Shown here piece by piece: positions 62,260 to 64,000 of a stretch of DNA of 64,000 nt (position 1 is its first letter; each line of letters starts with the position of its first letter). The stretch spans positions 62,001 to 126,000 of the forward strand of contig NZ_SRUZ01000012.1 of assembly GCF_004791165.1 (NCBI RefSeq). The letters are read 5' to 3'. A model generated the notes under the pieces. The model searched no databases. It was not told the origin of the DNA and saw only the letters and a program-made list of their open reading frames with translations. Position numbers and translations under genes: made by a program. The stretch is from Mesorhizobium sp. M8A.F.Ca.ET.218.01.1.1 (lineage in GTDB: Bacteria > Pseudomonadota > Alphaproteobacteria > Rhizobiales > Rhizobiaceae).

Positions 62260-62412
62260 ATGCCGACACTGTTTCGCTTTGTCGTGACCCTCGCGATTCT
62301 GGCCGGCATTGCCTATGGTACGATGTTCGCGCTGGTGATGTTCGTCGAGCCGAAAAGAGCGGAAATGAGCGTGCGTATTCCGCCCGAAAAGCTCAATCCC
62401 AAGAAAAACTGA
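62260..62412 (+). CDS. Small single-span membrane protein
   Basis: A 50-residue protein: one span ('RFVVTLAILAGIAYGTMFALVMFV') and a short basic tail 'PEKLNPKKN'. ATG 62260 follows a GGGCGAGAA sequence. Homologous tiny proteins sit between aroK and xerD in many Hyphomicrobiales. Function is unknown. It ends 33 bp before xerD and is probably co-transcribed with it. Confidence 0.75.
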   Translation: MPTLFRFVVTLAILAGIAYGTMFALVMFVEPKRAEMSVRIPPEKLNPKKN

Positions 62413-62445
62413 ACAGCAAAACTGTCTCGGAACCGCCTCAAGGAA

Positions 62446-63363
62446 ATGAACAGCGCCGCCCGTATCGAGGCCTTCCTGGAAATGATGAGCGCCGAGCGGG
62501 GAGCGGCCGAGAACACGCTTTCCTCCTATCGCCGCGATCTGGAGGATGCTTCCGACGGGATCGACGGCGGACTTGCCCGCGCAGGTGCCGCCGACATCCG
62601 CGCCTATCTCGACGACATCGCCGGGCGCGGCTTCGCGCCGACGTCGCAGGCGCGCAAACTGTCGGCAATCCGCCAGTTCTTCAAGTTCCTTTATGCCGAA
62701 GGCCTGCGCGCCGACGACCCGACCGGCACGCTGGACAGCCCTAAGAAGGGCCGTCCGCTGCCCAAGACGATGAGCGAGGCCGAAACCGGCCGGCTGATCG
62801 ACCGCGCCGCGCACGAAGCCGGCGATGCCGGGCTCGGTCATGCCGACAGGTTGGCGGCCTTGCGCTTGCATGCGCTGGTCGAAGTGCTCTACGCCACGGG
62901 TCTGCGCGTTTCCGAACTCGTCGGCCTGCCGGTCACGGTCGCGCAGCGCGACGACCGTTTCTTCATGGTGCGCGGCAAGGGCGACAAGGAACGCATGGTG
63001 CCGCTGTCGGCCAAGGCGCGCTCGGCGATGCGGAGCTGGCTTGACGCCCGGGCCAAGGTGCCTGCCTTCGGCGACAGCCCGTTCCTGTTTCCGGCAGCAT
63101 CCGACAGCGGCTATCTCTCGCGCCAGGTCTTTGCCCGTGACCTGAAAGGGCTGGCGGCGCGCGCCGGCATCGTCTCGGCGAAAATATCGCCGCATGTGCT
63201 GCGCCATGCTTTCGCCAGCCACCTCCTGCAGAACGGCGCCGATCTCAGGGCCGTGCAGCAACTGCTTGGCCACGCCGACATATCGACGACACAGATCTAC
63301 ACCCACGTGCTTGAGGAGCGGCTGGTGCGGCTGGTCAACGATCATCATCCGCTTGCCGACTAG
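62446..63363 (+). CDS. xerD: Tyrosine recombinase XerD
   Basis: A 305-residue tyrosine recombinase. Catalytic residues are visible: R154 ('TGLRVSEL'), K in 'GKGDKER' (~178), H250 and R253 ('HVLRHAFASHLL'), H276 ('LLGHADIS') and the nucleophile Y285 ('QIYTH'). The N-terminal core-binding domain is complete. With XerC it resolves chromosome dimers at dif. Context (aroK side, before accA) is the usual XerD place, so it is not a mobile-element integrase. Confidence 0.92.
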   Translation: MNSAARIEAFLEMMSAERGAAENTLSSYRRDLEDASDGIDGGLARAGAADIRAYLDDIAGRGFAPTSQARKLSAIRQFFKFLYAEGLRADDPTGTLDSPKKGRPLPKTMSEAETGRLIDRAAHEAGDAGLGHADRLAALRLHALVEVLYATGLRVSELVGLPVTVAQRDDRFFMVRGKGDKERMVPLSAKARSAMRSWLDARAKVPAFGDSPFLFPAASDSGYLSRQVFARDLKGLAARAGIVSAKISPHVLRHAFASHLLQNGADLRAVQQLLGHADISTTQIYTHVLEERLVRLVNDHHPLAD

Positions 63364-63461
63364 GCCTCATATCGCTATGTGAGGACGACATTTCACCGCC
63401 CGGAGCCTTGGTTTCAACGGTTCCGCAGTCCTTGCCTTCCGACGCATCGGTCCGCTCAAGC

Positions 63462-64000
63462 ATGTACAATTACCTCGATTTCGAAAAGCCGGTGCAGGAT
63501 CTTGAGCTCAAGATCCTCGAGCTCAAGAAGCTTGCCGAGAACGGCGAGGCGGTCGATGTCGCCGACGAGATCACCAGGCTCGAGAAGCGTTCGCGCGACG
63601 CGCTGCGCGAACTCTACAAGGCACTGACGCCGTGGCAGAAGGTGCAAGTGGCGCGCCATTCCGACCGGCCGCACTGCGTCGACTACATCAAGGGCCTGTT
63701 CAGCGACTTCACGCCGCTCGCCGGCGACCGCAATTTTGGCGAGGATCAGGCGATCGTCGGCGGCTTTGCCCGTTTCCGCGGCGAACCTGTCGCGATCCTC
63801 GGCCAGGAAAAGGGTTCCGACACGGCGAGCCGCCTGAAGCACAATTTCGGCTCGGTGCGTCCTGAAGGGTATCGCAAGGCGGTGCGGCTGATGGAACTCG
63901 CCGACCGCTTCAAGATTCCGCTTTTGACCCTGGTCGACACGGCGGGCGCCTATCCCGGCGTCGGCGCCGAGGAGCGCGGCCAGGCCGAAGCCATTGCCCG
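63462..64000 (+). CDS. accA: Acetyl-CoA carboxylase carboxyltransferase subunit alpha (5' part)
   Basis: The first ~179 residues of AccA; the window ends inside the gene. The N-terminal coiled coil 'LDFEKPVQDLELKILELKKLA' and the core 'DRPHCVDYIKGLFSDFTPLAGDRNFGED' and 'LLTLVDTAGAYPGVGAEERGQAEAIA' are typical. With AccD it carries the carboxyl transfer to acetyl-CoA that starts fatty-acid synthesis. ATG 63462 is used. Confidence 0.95.
   Translation, partial: MYNYLDFEKPVQDLELKILELKKLAENGEAVDVADEITRLEKRSRDALRELYKALTPWQKVQVARHSDRPHCVDYIKGLFSDFTPLAGDRNFGEDQAIVGGFARFRGEPVAILGQEKGSDTASRLKHNFGSVRPEGYRKAVRLMELADRFKIPLLTLVDTAGAYPGVGAEERGQAEAIA

Noticed and set aside
62446..63363. Integrase of a mobile element
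   Set aside because: The order small membrane gene - xerD - accA is chromosomal and the protein is full-length XerD; no attachment-site duplication is visible.

Overview
The window looks like a chromosomal stretch of a GC-rich alphaproteobacterium of the order Hyphomicrobiales, most likely Mesorhizobium or a close Phyllobacteriaceae relative. The evidence is the gene content and order (hisC-tyrC opposite a SAM-II riboswitch with metX-metW; ftsEX-ydcF-plsC; rpmB near cobT-cobS-DnaJ-BolA; aroK-aroB-CorC next to xerD and accA), a CTTGAC-N17-CTATGG promoter, a GGAAC-N18-TT promoter, and short dispersed palindromes. The genus is inference. Nearly everything is core or near-core chromosome; I saw no phage, insertion sequence, integron, CRISPR array, rRNA or tRNA.

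Layout. 1-5.6 kb: end of one ABC ATPase gene, then a glycerol-3-phosphate uptake operon (ugpBAEC) ending in a calcineurin-type phosphodiesterase. 5.6-8.7 kb: a nuclease-fold gene remnant and an MHYT-GGDEF-EAL protein. 8.7-17.5 kb: tlpA, argH, a small lipoprotein, lysA, a regulator/dehydratase pair, a large TIGR02302/DUF4175 protein and a LysR gene. 17.6-22.2 kb: a candidate small RNA, a DMT exporter, a CpdR-like receiver, hpt and ftsEX. 22.3-31 kb: ydcF and plsC, separated by a four-gene redox cassette, then mixed metabolic genes. 31-35.4 kb: tyrC and hisC facing metX-metW. 35.7-44.2 kb: envelope, transport, gloB and small-enzyme genes. 44.3-52.5 kb: rpmB, a queuosine-precursor transporter with a likely preQ1-I riboswitch, and the cobT/cobS cobaltochelatase genes. 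54.4-59.3 kb: the PrkA kinase - YeaH - SpoVR operon behind a stress-type promoter. 59.4-64 kb: a shortened CorC-like protein, aroB, aroK, xerD and the start of accA.

How genes work together. Four stretches are clear functional units: Ugp uptake plus phosphodiester cleavage; SAM-sensing methionine synthesis (metXW); cobalt insertion into the corrin ring (CobS/CobT); and the PrkA/YeaH/SpoVR stress module. The most notable signals are in the non-coding DNA: a preQ1-I candidate whose pseudoknot would include the start codon, an uncatalogued two-hairpin RNA with an intrinsic terminator, a SAM-II riboswitch, a stress-sigma promoter, and palindromic repeats, two of which form a translatable linker between metX and metW.
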